Source: Roseiarcus sp963784805
Lineage (GTDB): Bacteria > Pseudomonadota > Alphaproteobacteria > Rhizobiales > Beijerinckiaceae
Reading direction: 5' to 3'
Assembly (NCBI GenBank): GCA_963784805.1
Contig: CAWASR010000013.1
Coordinates: 1 to 64,000 of the forward strand
Length of the DNA stretch: 64,000 nucleotides
The notes below the pieces were generated by a model that did no database searches, was not told the origin of the DNA, and was given only the letters and a program-made list of their open reading frames with translations. Of this stretch, positions 17,363 to 26,647 are shown one piece after another. Both the position numbers and the translations under genes were made by a program. Each line of letters begins with the position of its first letter. The first letter of the stretch is position 1.

Positions 17363-18229
17363 TTAGGCTTTTTTCCGTTCCGGGAAAATAGGCGGAGCCG
17401 GCCGCCCGCGGGCGTTCGCGGCAAGCCGCCGCACCGCCGCCTCCGTCAAGCGCGCGGCCGTCTTTCGATCCAAGCCGGGTGAGACGAGGATGGGCGCTCC
17501 GCAATAGACATCGCACGTCACACCGCCGGCGCGCGTAAACTGGAAAAAATGGCGGAGGAACGTAACCTCGCCATACCAGGCGACGCGCGGCCGTTCGCGA
17601 CGCGCGATCGGCAGCCCCGCGAGGCGCGAATAGGTGAGGTAGACAGGCTGAATGATGGCCGCGCGGCCGCCCGCGCCAAGCGCTGCCTGACGGATCGATT
17701 CAAAATGCGAGGAGCGGAAACGCAGCAGGCGATTGCCGTCCCCCGTCGTCGCTTCGGCGAACAGGACGACCGGCGGTCCGCCGCGCATCGCCTCGGCCAT
17801 GCTTGCGTTTACGGCGGGGAGGCATGAGCGCCGACGCCGATCGACATAGACCACGCCCTGCAAGGCCACGAGGCTCCGCCCCAACGGATGATCGCCGACC
17901 TCTTTCTTGGCGAGGAAGCTCATGGGGCCGAGCGATCCAAGGACCGGGATGTCGAGCCAGGAGACGTGGTTGGCCACGATCAGTTGTCTAAACTCGGCTC
18001 CGAAAGCCCCATGTCGGCGCACTCGGACGCCCAGACCCGCGCACAAGAGCCGCTGAAATAAAACAGGAGCGCCATGGGCGAAACGCAAGCCGAATCTCTG
18101 CGCGATCCTTCGTGGCGGTCCGAACAAGGCGAGAAACATGGCGAGGGCGAGGATCAAACAGACGAGACGCACGGCGGTCCTAACGCCGAGCGTGGAGAAA
18201 CCGGGGTCCGCGGGGGCCGCTGCGCTCAA
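17363..18229 (-). CDS. plsC: 1-acyl-glycerol-3-phosphate-type acyltransferase
   Basis: A 288-residue membrane-associated acyltransferase of the PlsC/OlsA class. An N-terminal membrane helix (VRLVCLILALAMFLALFG) precedes motif I NHVSWLDI (HX4D, about residue 93) and motif III ending VVLFAEATTGDG, with RAAIIQPVYLTYS as motif IV. In Rhizobiales this gene in the miaB operon is often the lyso-ornithine lipid acyltransferase, so either phosphatidic acid or ornithine lipid synthesis is possible. The start chosen is a TTG whose first bases overlap the rimI stop (TTGA). Confidence 0.85.
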   Translation of the reverse strand: MSAAAPADPGFSTLGVRTAVRLVCLILALAMFLALFGPPRRIAQRFGLRFAHGAPVLFQRLLCAGLGVRVRRHGAFGAEFRQLIVANHVSWLDIPVLGSLGPMSFLAKKEVGDHPLGRSLVALQGVVYVDRRRRSCLPAVNASMAEAMRGGPPVVLFAEATTGDGNRLLRFRSSHFESIRQAALGAGGRAAIIQPVYLTYSRLAGLPIARRERPRVAWYGEVTFLRHFFQFTRAGGVTCDVYCGAPILVSPGLDRKTAARLTEAAVRRLAANARGRPAPPIFPERKKA

Positions 18230-18708
18230 GCGAGCGCCTTGCGCATCACGATCGCGGTCTCCCGCGCACCGTCCTTGCGGCGGTAGTAGCCGGCGCGCTC
18301 GCCGACGACGACGAAACCAAGGCGTTTGTACAAGGTCAGAGCCGGCGCGTTGCTCCGATCGACTTCGAGGAACATGGCGCGGGCGCCGGCGTTCGCCGCT
18401 TGACGGAGGCTCTCGCTGAGCAGCGCACGTCCCACGCCCCTGCCCCTCGATGCGGACTCGACAACGATCGTCAGGATTTCCGCCTCGTCCGCCGCCAATC
18501 GCGACAGGACAAAGCCCCGCAACCGGCCGTTGACCGAGTCCAACGCCGCGGCGGCGAAAGTCGATGAATCCGCGATCAACGAGGCGACGTCCGCGGCGGG
18601 CCACGGGTGGGCGAAACCCGCCGCATGGAGACGCGCGCAGTCCTCCGCCTTTTCAACCCGCAATGGGCGGATGACGGGCGGAGAGGATCTGCCGAGGCCG
18701 AAGATCAT
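18226..18708 (-). CDS. rimI: Ribosomal-protein-alanine N-acetyltransferase
   Basis: A 160-residue GNAT acetyltransferase. The acetyl-CoA loop is SRGRGVGRALLSESLRQA (about 88-105), with EILTIVV as the preceding strand and SNAPALTLYKRLGFVVVGER as the C-terminal motif. RimI acetylates ribosomal protein S18. It is 18 bases downstream of tsaB and overlaps plsC by four bases. The tsaB-rimI pair is a conserved context and supports the name over a generic GNAT call. Confidence 0.9.
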   Translation of the reverse strand: MIFGLGRSSPPVIRPLRVEKAEDCARLHAAGFAHPWPAADVASLIADSSTFAAAALDSVNGRLRGFVLSRLAADEAEILTIVVESASRGRGVGRALLSESLRQAANAGARAMFLEVDRSNAPALTLYKRLGFVVVGERAGYYRRKDGARETAIVMRKALA

Positions 18709-18726
18709 CGTGCGGGCCGTGTCGGG

Positions 18727-19416
18727 TCAGGCCGGCGCCCGGGCGACGGGCTCGGCCGGGTTGGGGCGGGCGTCGGGCTGTTTCACATAGAGCGGCCGGG
18801 CGGGACTGGCGGCCGGGTCGAGAGCGAGGCCCATCCGGGCGACGGCGACAATGTCGGGGACATCGGATGCGGCGCTGAGATCGTAAGGCAGACCGGCGCG
18901 GTGCGCCTCGTTCGCCACCATCGCCGCGACGTTTCCCGCGAGCAGCGCCGGTCCGGCGCCGATCCCGCGCACGCATTCGCGCAAGGCGTCGCATCGAGGG
19001 GGCCCAAGCGGCCGGCCCGACATTTCGAACAACTGGAAATATGCGGACCCGTGCCGCGCATCGATCGCCGCCGCGATGATTCCGGCCTTCGGCTCGCTGA
19101 GCAGCGGCGCCGCGAAGGCGGCGAGAGTCGAGACTCCCACCACCGGGATGCCGAGCGCGACCCCCATCGCCCGCGCCATGGAAAGGCCGACCCGGATGCC
19201 GGTGAAGGAACCCGGGCCGGTCGTGACAGCGATGCGGTCGAGCGAGGCAAAGCCGCCCGCAACGCCGCCCATCGCCTCTTCGACCATCGGCGCCAGCGTC
19301 TCGGCGTGCCCGCGCGCCATCACGCGGCTGATAGCGGCCAAAGGCTCGCTCAGTTCGCTGTCGGCGACCGCGACCGACGCCGCGCCGCAGGACGTATCGA
19401 TCGCCAGGATTCGCAT
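18727..19416 (-). CDS. tsaB: tRNA threonylcarbamoyladenosine biosynthesis protein TsaB
   Basis: A 229-residue ASKHA-fold protein, partner of TsaD in making t6A37. It begins MRILAIDTSCGAASVAVAD and carries VTTGPGSFTGIRVGLSMARA near residue 65, the family signature. The ATG at 19416 is used; the frame extends upstream to 19446 without homology. It is the first gene of the long operon that runs down to trmB. Confidence 0.93.
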   Translation of the reverse strand: MRILAIDTSCGAASVAVADSELSEPLAAISRVMARGHAETLAPMVEEAMGGVAGGFASLDRIAVTTGPGSFTGIRVGLSMARAMGVALGIPVVGVSTLAAFAAPLLSEPKAGIIAAAIDARHGSAYFQLFEMSGRPLGPPRCDALRECVRGIGAGPALLAGNVAAMVANEAHRAGLPYDLSAASDVPDIVAVARMGLALDPAASPARPLYVKQPDARPNPAEPVARAPA

Positions 19417-19446
19417 GTCGACTGTAAGCCTTGGCCCGCCAAGCAC

Positions 19447-19478
19447 GATTTCGGAAAAGTGGGCGCCGGTTTTCCGAC
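19447..19478. repeat. Dispersed intergenic element, copy 1
   Basis: The block GATTTCGGAAAAGTGGGCGC followed by CGGTTTTCCGAC matches a second copy at 59236-59267 at most positions. Elements with an AAAAGTGG...CCGGTTT core are widespread between genes in Rhizobiales. It lies between tsaB and argB. Confidence 0.6.
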
Positions 19479-19501
19479 AGAAGTTCTGCGTCTTGAAAGG
19501 A

Positions 19502-19546
19502 CGCTAGGCGGGGATTCGTCGACGAGCCAACGAATCCCCCCTAGCG
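19502..19546 (-). terminator. Long hairpin at the argB 3' end
   Basis: A 17-bp stem with one bulged C: CGCTAGG plus GGGGATTCGT (19502-19519) pairs with ACGAATCCCC plus CCTAGCG (19530-19546) around a ten-base loop. The argB stop codon is inside the stem. Only a weak T run (TCCTTT) follows on the minus strand. It may end argB transcription or protect its 3' end. Confidence 0.55.
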
Positions 19547-20431
19547 GGTAATAAGCGTTCCGGCGCCGTGGTCTGTCAACAGTTCGATCAGCACCGCATG
19601 AGGAATCTTGCCATCGAGAATGACCACGCCCTCGACGCCTCTTTCGATCGCGTAGATGCAGGTCTCGACTTTGGGGATCATGCCGCCGGTGATGGTGCCG
19701 TCGGCGATCAGCCCGCGGATATCGTCGATCTTCAGCTCCTTGATCAGATTTCCGCTTTTGTCGAGGACGCCGGGCACGTCGGTCAGGAACAGGAGCCGCT
19801 TGGCGCGAAGCGCGCCGGCGATGGCGCCGGCGAAAGTGTCGGCGTTGACATTGTAAGTCTGGCCGTCCGCTCCCTGCGCGACCGGCGCCAGCACGGGGAT
19901 CAGTTCGCGTCCCAGGATTTGCTCCAGCACGGTCATGTCGACTTTGTCGGGCTCGCCGACGAACCCGAGATCGACGACGTCCTCGTCTGGTCCAGCGCCA
20001 TGCGCGCGATGGACCTTGCGCGCGGTCACCATATTGCCGTCCTTGCCGCACAGACCCACGGCGCGGCCGCCCTGGGCGTTGATCGAACCGACGATCTGCT
20101 TGTTGATCGAGCCGGCAAGGACCATTTCGACGATCTCGATCGTCGACTTGTCCGTCACCCTCAGTCCGCCGGAAAACTGCAACTCAATCCCGAGTTTCTT
20201 CAGCATGGAGCCAATCTGCGGCCCGCCCCCGTGGACCACAACCGGATTGATGCCGGATTGCTCGAGAAGCACCATATCCCTGGCGAAATCGCGAGCCTTG
20301 TCCTCGTCGCCCATCGCGTGGCCGCCGTATTTCACCACCACGACCGCGTCATCGTAGCGCAGCATGTGCGGCAGCGCCTGCATCAGAATTTCCGACTTCA
20401 TCTGCGGGCTGGCGTTGAGAGCGTCGTTCAT
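19541..20431 (-). CDS. argB: Acetylglutamate kinase
   Basis: A 296-residue amino-acid kinase that phosphorylates N-acetylglutamate in arginine synthesis. The phosphate-binding motifs are VVVKYGGHAMGDE (about 33-45) and VVHGGGPQIGSMLKKLG (about 72-88). Further motifs are GLCGKDGNMVTARK and, near the C terminus, IADGTITGGMIPKVETC, the site that shapes arginine feedback. Length fits the long, arginine-inhibitable type. It diverges from choX across about 180 bases. Confidence 0.96.
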   Translation of the reverse strand: MNDALNASPQMKSEILMQALPHMLRYDDAVVVVKYGGHAMGDEDKARDFARDMVLLEQSGINPVVVHGGGPQIGSMLKKLGIELQFSGGLRVTDKSTIEIVEMVLAGSINKQIVGSINAQGGRAVGLCGKDGNMVTARKVHRAHGAGPDEDVVDLGFVGEPDKVDMTVLEQILGRELIPVLAPVAQGADGQTYNVNADTFAGAIAGALRAKRLLFLTDVPGVLDKSGNLIKELKIDDIRGLIADGTITGGMIPKVETCIYAIERGVEGVVILDGKIPHAVLIELLTDHGAGTLITR

Positions 20432-20613
20432 GAGGACTCCAGGCGGCGCGGGCGCTCGCTTCTAGCCGCTCGCCGGGGCAAGCTCAAACGATTTGCGGAG
20501 GCGGCGCAGTCGCCCAACCCTGGGCGTTTGACCGCCGCCGGTCTCTAACCGATACTGCGAATAGAACCGTCGGCGGTCGCGCCGCAAAGGCGGGCGTTAC
20601 GAGGAGGAAGAGG

Positions 20614-21561
20614 ATGAAGATTACTGCTGTTGTGGCTCTGACCGCCATTGTCGCTTTGACGGGATCGAGCGCCGCCTTCGCCGGCGATCCCGAGAGCTGC
20701 AAGACCGTCAGATTCTCCGATGTCGGGTGGACGGACATCACCTCGACGACCGCGATCGCGAGCGATATTCTCGAAGGTCTCGGCTACACACCCAAGATCA
20801 CGGTCCTCTCGGTTCCGGTGACCTACGCTTCGATGAAGAACAAGGACATCGACGTATTTCTCGGCAACTGGGAGCCGTCGATGGAGAACGACCGCAAACC
20901 GTACGTCGCTGACAAGTCGGTCGTGGTCGTCGACGCCAACCTGCCGAAGGGCGCGAAATACACGCTCGCCGTTCCGCAATACACCTACGACAAAGGCCTG
21001 AAGGACTTCTCCGATATCGTGAAGTTCAAGGATTCGCTCCACGACAAAATCTACGGCATCGAACCCGGCAACGACGGCAACCGCCTCGTCCTCGGCCTCA
21101 TCAAAGGCGACAAATTCGGCCTGAAGGACTTCCATCTCGTCGAATCGAGCGAGCAGGGCATGCTCTCGGAAGTGCAGCGGGCGACGAGCCACAAGGAAGA
21201 CATCGTCTTCCTCGGCTGGGCGCCCCATCCGATGAACGTCAACTACAAGATTCAGTACCTGACCGGCGGCGACGACAGCTTCGGCCCGAACTTCGGCGGC
21301 GCGGTCGTCTACACCAATGAGCGCGCCGGCTTCGCGGCCGAGTGCCCGAACGCCGCCAGACTGATCAAGAATCTCGTCTTCACCGTCGATATCGAGAACG
21401 AGGTCATGAACAAGATCCTCACCGACGGCATGGAGGGTCCCGCCGCCGCCAGGGCATGGTTGAAGACCAATCCGAAGGAACTCACGGCCTGGCTCGACGG
21501 CGTGACCACCTTCGACGGGAAGCCGGGACTCGCGGCGGTGAAGAAGAGTCTCGGCCTCTAA
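20614..21561 (+). CDS. choX: Choline/betaine ABC transporter, substrate-binding protein
   Basis: A 315-residue periplasmic binding protein. The signal peptide runs to about residue 23 (ALTAIVALTGSSAAFA). The mature protein begins SCKTVRFSDVGWTDITSTTA and contains NWEPSMENDRKPYV. These conserved tryptophan-containing stretches match the OpuAC/ChoX family, where aromatic residues box the trimethylammonium group. The sequence is closer to ChoX (choline) than to ProX by eye. A purine-rich GAGGAGGAAGAGG precedes the ATG. First gene of choXWV. Confidence 0.88.
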   Translation: MKITAVVALTAIVALTGSSAAFAGDPESCKTVRFSDVGWTDITSTTAIASDILEGLGYTPKITVLSVPVTYASMKNKDIDVFLGNWEPSMENDRKPYVADKSVVVVDANLPKGAKYTLAVPQYTYDKGLKDFSDIVKFKDSLHDKIYGIEPGNDGNRLVLGLIKGDKFGLKDFHLVESSEQGMLSEVQRATSHKEDIVFLGWAPHPMNVNYKIQYLTGGDDSFGPNFGGAVVYTNERAGFAAECPNAARLIKNLVFTVDIENEVMNKILTDGMEGPAAARAWLKTNPKELTAWLDGVTTFDGKPGLAAVKKSLGL

Positions 21562-21657
21562 CCGACCGCCCAGCGACCGCGCGCCCCGACTCTTCCGCGT
21601 CCCGCGCGGAGGGTTGGGGCCCGCAATCGGCCCCGCATGTGATCCGTAACTGGAGTC

Positions 21658-22512
21658 GTGTCCTTGGAGAGCTGGTTCACAGTGCCGAAACTGCCGCTCG
21701 GCCGCGTGGTCAAGATCGGCATCACCTGGTTGCAGGACAACGCCGGCGGGTTTTTCGACGCGGTGACGGCGACGATCGATTTCATGGTCGACGGCTTCAC
21801 CGCGATCCTGCAGCACATCCCCTTCCTCGTTGTCGTTTTCGTCGTCGCGGCGCTGGCGTACTGGCTGCACCGGTCATGGCGGCTGGCGGCTTTCGTCGTC
21901 GTCGCGTTCATCGTCATCGCCAACCTCGGCTATTGGCAGGCGACGCTCGAGACGATTTCTCTGGTCGGATTCGCGACCCTGACGAGCGTCCTCATCGGAG
22001 TGCCGGTCGGCGTGGCCTCGGCGCATCGGCCGTGGCTCTATTCCTTGCTGCGGCCGCTGCTTGACCTGATGCAGACGCTGCCCACCTTCGTCTATCTGAT
22101 CCCGACCCTGGTGCTGTTTCACCTCGGCTCGGCGCCGGGGCTGATCTCGACCGTGATTTTCGCCATCGCGGCGCCGATCCGCCTGACCCATCTCGGCATC
22201 GCCTCGACGCCGCTGCCGCTGAAAGAAGCCGGTTCCGCATTCGGCGCGACCAAGCGGCAATTGCTGTGGAAGGTGGAATTGCCCTACGCGCTGCCGACGA
22301 TCATGGCCGGCGTCACGCAATGCATCATGCTGAGCCTGTCGATGGTCGTCATCGCCGCTCTGGTCGGCGCGTCGGGGCTCGGCGTGCCGGTGGTGCGGGC
22401 GTTGGGCACGGTCAACATACCAATGGGCATCGAAGCCGGCGTCTCGATCGTGCTGCTGGCGATTGTGCTTGACCGCGTGTTCCGCAATCCTGAGCGGAAA
22501 GGAAGCGCCTGA
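21658..22512 (+). CDS. choW: Choline/betaine ABC transporter, permease
   Basis: A 284-residue BPD-type inner-membrane permease with about six membrane helices (IPFLVVVFVVAALAYWL, LAAFVVVAFIVIANLGYW and others). The cytoplasmic coupling EAA motif appears as KEAGSAFGATKRQLLWKVEL. Translation starts at GTG 21658 with GGAG upstream. It is 96 bases after choX and abuts choV (ATG at 22513 directly after its stop). Confidence 0.9.
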   Translation: MSLESWFTVPKLPLGRVVKIGITWLQDNAGGFFDAVTATIDFMVDGFTAILQHIPFLVVVFVVAALAYWLHRSWRLAAFVVVAFIVIANLGYWQATLETISLVGFATLTSVLIGVPVGVASAHRPWLYSLLRPLLDLMQTLPTFVYLIPTLVLFHLGSAPGLISTVIFAIAAPIRLTHLGIASTPLPLKEAGSAFGATKRQLLWKVELPYALPTIMAGVTQCIMLSLSMVVIAALVGASGLGVPVVRALGTVNIPMGIEAGVSIVLLAIVLDRVFRNPERKGSA

Positions 22513-23712
22513 ATGTCAGCGGTGGTCTTCGACAAGGTCGACATCGTCTTCGGAGACAGGCAGGCCGAGGCGCTCGCGCTCGCCGACAAGGGCGCGAGCC
22601 GCGACGAGATCCTCAAGGCGACAGGCGTCGTTCTCGGCGCGGCGGGAATCGAGCTTTCGATCGAGCCGGGCGAAATCTGCGTGCTGATGGGCCTGTCGGG
22701 ATCGGGCAAGTCGACGATCCTGCGCGCCGTCAACGGCCTCAACACCGTCGCCCGCGGCAAGCTCCTGGTCCGTCATGGCGACGGCGAGATCGACGTCGCG
22801 CGTTGCAGCGCCGCCGACCTGCGGATGCTGCGCACCAGCCGCATCGCCATGGTGTTCCAGCAATTCGCGCTGCTGCCCTGGCGAACGGTCAAGGAGAACG
22901 TCGCCCTGGGGCTCGAACTGCGCCGGATGCCGAAGGCGCAAATCGACTTTATCGTCGCCGACAAGCTCGCCATGGTCGGCCTGACTCAATGGGCGGGCAA
23001 GTTCGGGCATGAATTGTCCGGCGGCATGCAGCAGCGCGTCGGCCTGGCTCGCGCCTTCGCCACCGACGCCGACATTCTCCTTATGGACGAGCCGTTCTCG
23101 GCGCTCGATCCGCTGATCCGCGACAAGCTTCAGGATGAGCTGCTGCTGCTGCAGACGGATCTCAAGAAGACCATCATTTTCGTCAGTCACGATCTCGACG
23201 AAGCCCTCAAGATCGGCAACCACATCGCCATCCTCGAAGGCGGGCGGATCGTCCAGTGGGGCACGGCGGAAGACATTCTTTTGCGTCCCGCCGACGCCTA
23301 CGTCGCCGAATTCGTCAAGCACATGAATCCGCTCAATGTGCTGCGCGGCAGCGCGCTGATGACGCCCGCGGCGTCGCTGCGCCGCAGCGACGGCGAAGTG
23401 ATCCTCGATCGCGACGGCCACATCCGCCTGCGGCTCGACGGCGACGGCAAGCCGGTCGGCGTGACCCTGGACGGCGCCGCCGGGATCTTGGCCGAAGTTG
23501 ACGGGGCGACCGGCGAGGCGTCCCGCGACGGCGCCGACATTATAATCGCGCCGATCGATTTGAAGATGCGCTCGGCGATTGCGCTCCGCCGCGCCTCGGG
23601 CAACCCGATCGTTCTGGTCGACCAGCTCGGCCGGATGGCGGGCCTGTGCGGCGACGACGAGATCTATCGCGCGCTGCTGCAGCAGCGAAAGGCGGCGGAG
23701 GGCGCGAGTTAG
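22513..23712 (+). CDS. choV: Choline/betaine ABC transporter, ATPase
   Basis: A 399-residue ATPase of the ProV/OpuAA class. Walker A is GLSGSGKSTILRAVNG (about 60-75), the Q-loop is MVFQQFALLPWRTV, the signature is ELSGGMQQRVGLARA and Walker B is ILLMDEPFSALDPL. The C-terminal 110 residues form the osmosensor-like CBS-type extension typical of this class. It energises uptake with ChoX and ChoW. The gene converges on the dehydrogenase gene downstream. Confidence 0.92.
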   Translation: MSAVVFDKVDIVFGDRQAEALALADKGASRDEILKATGVVLGAAGIELSIEPGEICVLMGLSGSGKSTILRAVNGLNTVARGKLLVRHGDGEIDVARCSAADLRMLRTSRIAMVFQQFALLPWRTVKENVALGLELRRMPKAQIDFIVADKLAMVGLTQWAGKFGHELSGGMQQRVGLARAFATDADILLMDEPFSALDPLIRDKLQDELLLLQTDLKKTIIFVSHDLDEALKIGNHIAILEGGRIVQWGTAEDILLRPADAYVAEFVKHMNPLNVLRGSALMTPAASLRRSDGEVILDRDGHIRLRLDGDGKPVGVTLDGAAGILAEVDGATGEASRDGADIIIAPIDLKMRSAIALRRASGNPIVLVDQLGRMAGLCGDDEIYRALLQQRKAAEGAS

Positions 23713-23987
23713 CGTTTTTGCTTTGCGGGCGCGGACGGGCCGCGAAAGACTTCCGATATCGGCCCCCCCCCCCGGAAAGGCCTGCGGCCTCCGACCGTCA
23801 GGATTTTGGGTTTACCGCCGCTTTGCCCTGACCGTCCCTATCTTTTCAAGAGGTTGGCGGTTCGTTTACCGCCGCCGCTGGCGATGGGCCGGCCAATGAT
23901 AAAGAACGTTTTTATTGTGTTGTATATTTCGATGACGCTCTGACGAGGTTGCGAACCACGTCCTTGCGGGTGGGCGCCCCCTTCCGG
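23713..23987. other. Convergent intergenic region with an 11-C run
   Basis: Between choV and the dimethylglycine dehydrogenase gene. It contains an uninterrupted run of eleven C at 23763-23773 and a short inverted repeat GGCGGT/ACCGCC at 23854-23872. 23890-23935 is AT-rich. No gene seen; it may serve as a bidirectional transcription end. Confidence 0.4.
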
Positions 23988-26501
23988 TTATGCCCGCAAC
24001 TCCGCGTTCTTCGGGTCATAGGGGCTGTCGGGGATGACCACGGCGCGGCGCCGTTCGCCCAGAATACGCACCTCGACCTCGCTTCCAAGTCGGGCGAAAT
24101 CCGGCTTCACCATCGCCAGCGCCAGCGACTTGCCGGTCCGCCAGCCGAAGCCGCCGGAGGTGGTGCGGCCGATCGCGACGCCCCCTTTCATCACCGGCTC
24201 GGAGCCGCGCGCGTCGGCGTCGCTCACGCCCTCGACCTCGAGCGTGACCAGCTTGTTCTCGAACCCCTTTCCGGCCCACGCGGCCAGCGCGTCGCGGCCC
24301 AGGAACGGCCCCTTGTCGAAATCGACGAACCGGTCGAGCCCCGATTCGAGCGCGGCGTACTCGATCGACAATTCGCGCCCGACCAGCTTGTAGGATTTTT
24401 CGAGCCTCAGCGAATCCATCGCCCGGATGCCGAACGGCCTGATTCCGAACGGCGCGCCCGCCTTCATCAAGGCGTCGAAAACATAGTTCTGCGTCTCGAT
24501 CGGATGGTGCAGCTCGTAGCCCAATTCGCCGACGAAATTGACGCGCATGGCGATTAGCCCCGCCGCGCCGACCGAGAGACGCCGCGCGGTCAGCCAGGGG
24601 AACGCCTCGTCGGAGACGTCGATGTCGGCGACCTTCGCCATGACCTCGCGCGAACGCGGGCCCGCGAGCACGAGCACGCCGCGCTGGGTCGTCACTTTGT
24701 CCAGCCGCACGCTGTTGTCGTCGGGAAGCAGCCTTTCCAGCCCGTCATGATCGTGCGCCTCCAGCGCCGCGGCGGAAACGAGATAGAAGCGCCGCGGGCC
24801 GAGGCGCGTCAGCGTGAACTCGGCCCGCACGCCGCCGCGCTTCGTCAGCAGGTAGGTCAGCGTGACGCGGCCGATCGCCTTCGGGACGCGGTTCGTGAGG
24901 ACGGCGTTCAGCCAGGCTTCGGCGCCCGGCCCCGAGACCTCGACTTTGGCGAAGGCGGACATGTCCTGCAGGCCGACGTTCTCGTGCACATTGCGGCATT
25001 CGTCGCCGACGAAGTCGAAATAATTGGAGCGGCGGAAGCTCCATTTCTCGCGCGGCCGTTCGCCCTCGGCCGCGGGAGGATGGTTCTCGTTCAGGAGCAC
25101 GTCGGGCTTGCCGAGATCGGCCTCGCTGAGACCGTAGCCTTTGGGGGCGAACCAGTTCGGACGCTCCCAGCCGTAGACCGAGCCGAACACGGCGCCCAGA
25201 TCCTTCATCCGCGAATAGCACGGCGTCTGGCGCAAGGGGCGCGCGGCGGCGCGCTCCTCGTCGGGATAATGCGCCGTGAAAACCTTGGCGTAGGCCTCCT
25301 CGTTCTTCTCCACCAGATAGCCTGCCTCGGCATACGGGCCGAAGCGGCGCGGATCGACCCCGAGCATGTCGATCGTCGGCTCGCCTTCGACGATCCATTC
25401 GGCGAGCTGCCAGCCCGCGCCGCCCGCGGCGGTGACGCCGAAGGAATGGCCCTCGTTGAGCCAGAAGTTCCTCACCCCCGGCGCCGGGCCGACGATCGGC
25501 GAGCCGTCGGGCGTGTAGGCGATCGCGCCGTTGTAGATCTTCTTGACCCCGACCTCGCCAAACGCGGGCACCCGCGCGATCGCCGTCTCGATGTACGGCG
25601 CGAGACGATCGAGGTCCTCGGGAAACAGCTCGTACTCGCTGTCCGCAGAGGGGCCGTCGACATAGCAGGCCGGCGCGCCTATCTCATAGGGGCCGAGCAG
25701 CAGGCCGCCCGCCTCCTCGCGCATGTACCAGGAGGAATCGGATTCGCGCAGCACCCCCATTTCCGGCAGGCCGCGCGCCTTGCGCGCGACGATTTCCGGA
25801 TGAGCCTCAGTGACGATATATTGATGCTGAACCGGGATGACGGGGACGTCGATCCCGACCATGCGGCCGGTCCGCCTGGCGAAGTTTCCCGTCGCCGACA
25901 CCACGTGTTCGCACACGATGTCGCCCTTGTCGGTGACGACCTTCCATTCGCCGCTCGGAAGCCGCTCGATCGCGGCGACGGTCGTATGGCGGTTGATCTC
26001 GCCGCCGCGATTGCGCGCCGCGCGCGCCAGCGCCTGGGTGAGGTCGGCGGGCTGGATATAGCCGTCCTGCGGGTGCTGGATCGCGCCGATGATTCCGTCG
26101 ATGTTGCAGAGCGGCCAGATGTCCTTGACCTCGGCCGGGGTCAGGAACCTGACCTCGACGCCGCCGATGGTCGCGGCGACGCCGGCGTAATAATTGTATT
26201 CGTCGAGCCGGTCGCTTGTGCGCGCGAGGCGGATGTTGGACACCAGCCGCAGGCCGACGTCGAGACCCGTCTCCTGTTCGAGCGTCTGGTAGAGCGCGAC
26301 CGAGTATTTGTGGATCTGCCCGACCGAGTAGCTGAGATTGAACAGCGGCAGAAGGCCGGCCGCGTGCCAGGTCGAGCCCGAGGTCAGCTCCTTGCGCTCG
26401 ACCAGAACGCTGTCAGCCCAGCCTTTCTTGCAAAGATGGTAGAGCGTCGACACGCCGACCACGCCCCCGCCGATCACAACCGCCCGCGCATGCGTTCTCA
26501 T
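23988..26501 (-). CDS. Dimethylglycine/sarcosine dehydrogenase-type flavoprotein
   Basis: An 837-residue fusion of an N-terminal DAO-type FAD domain (about 1-365), a linker FAO_M domain and a C-terminal GcvT/aminomethyltransferase domain (about 430-830). Seen: VVIGGGVVGVSTLYHL, the GSTWHAAGLLP motif whose His carries covalent FAD in this family, and the GcvT signature ALESGLDRFVDFDKGPFLGR. Such enzymes oxidatively demethylate dimethylglycine or sarcosine and pass the one-carbon unit to tetrahydrofolate. It follows the mttB-like and GMC genes on the same strand, so dimethylglycine to sarcosine is the likely step here. Confidence 0.88.
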   Translation of the reverse strand: MRTHARAVVIGGGVVGVSTLYHLCKKGWADSVLVERKELTSGSTWHAAGLLPLFNLSYSVGQIHKYSVALYQTLEQETGLDVGLRLVSNIRLARTSDRLDEYNYYAGVAATIGGVEVRFLTPAEVKDIWPLCNIDGIIGAIQHPQDGYIQPADLTQALARAARNRGGEINRHTTVAAIERLPSGEWKVVTDKGDIVCEHVVSATGNFARRTGRMVGIDVPVIPVQHQYIVTEAHPEIVARKARGLPEMGVLRESDSSWYMREEAGGLLLGPYEIGAPACYVDGPSADSEYELFPEDLDRLAPYIETAIARVPAFGEVGVKKIYNGAIAYTPDGSPIVGPAPGVRNFWLNEGHSFGVTAAGGAGWQLAEWIVEGEPTIDMLGVDPRRFGPYAEAGYLVEKNEEAYAKVFTAHYPDEERAAARPLRQTPCYSRMKDLGAVFGSVYGWERPNWFAPKGYGLSEADLGKPDVLLNENHPPAAEGERPREKWSFRRSNYFDFVGDECRNVHENVGLQDMSAFAKVEVSGPGAEAWLNAVLTNRVPKAIGRVTLTYLLTKRGGVRAEFTLTRLGPRRFYLVSAAALEAHDHDGLERLLPDDNSVRLDKVTTQRGVLVLAGPRSREVMAKVADIDVSDEAFPWLTARRLSVGAAGLIAMRVNFVGELGYELHHPIETQNYVFDALMKAGAPFGIRPFGIRAMDSLRLEKSYKLVGRELSIEYAALESGLDRFVDFDKGPFLGRDALAAWAGKGFENKLVTLEVEGVSDADARGSEPVMKGGVAIGRTTSGGFGWRTGKSLALAMVKPDFARLGSEVEVRILGERRRAVVIPDSPYDPKNAELRA

Positions 26502-26517
26502 GAAAGCCCCTCAGTCT

Positions 26518-26647
26518 GCGATCCCCTCTCCCGCCAGCGGAAGAGGATGGCCCGAAGGGCCGGGTGAGGGTAAGCGCCCTGCATCGCAGCCCTCACCCGG
26601 CCGCGCCTTCGGCGCAGCCACCTTCTCCCGCAGGCGGGAGAAGGGAA
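26518..26647. repeat. Intergenic palindromic repeat block
   Basis: Made of paired segments: CCCTCTCCCGC, GGCCCGAAGGGCCGGGTGAG, CCCTCACCCGG, GCGCCTTCGGCGC and TTCTCCCGCAGGCGGGAGAA. It fills the space between the mttB-like gene and the dehydrogenase gene. A related block lies at 54686-54860 inside the urt operon. Confidence 0.7.
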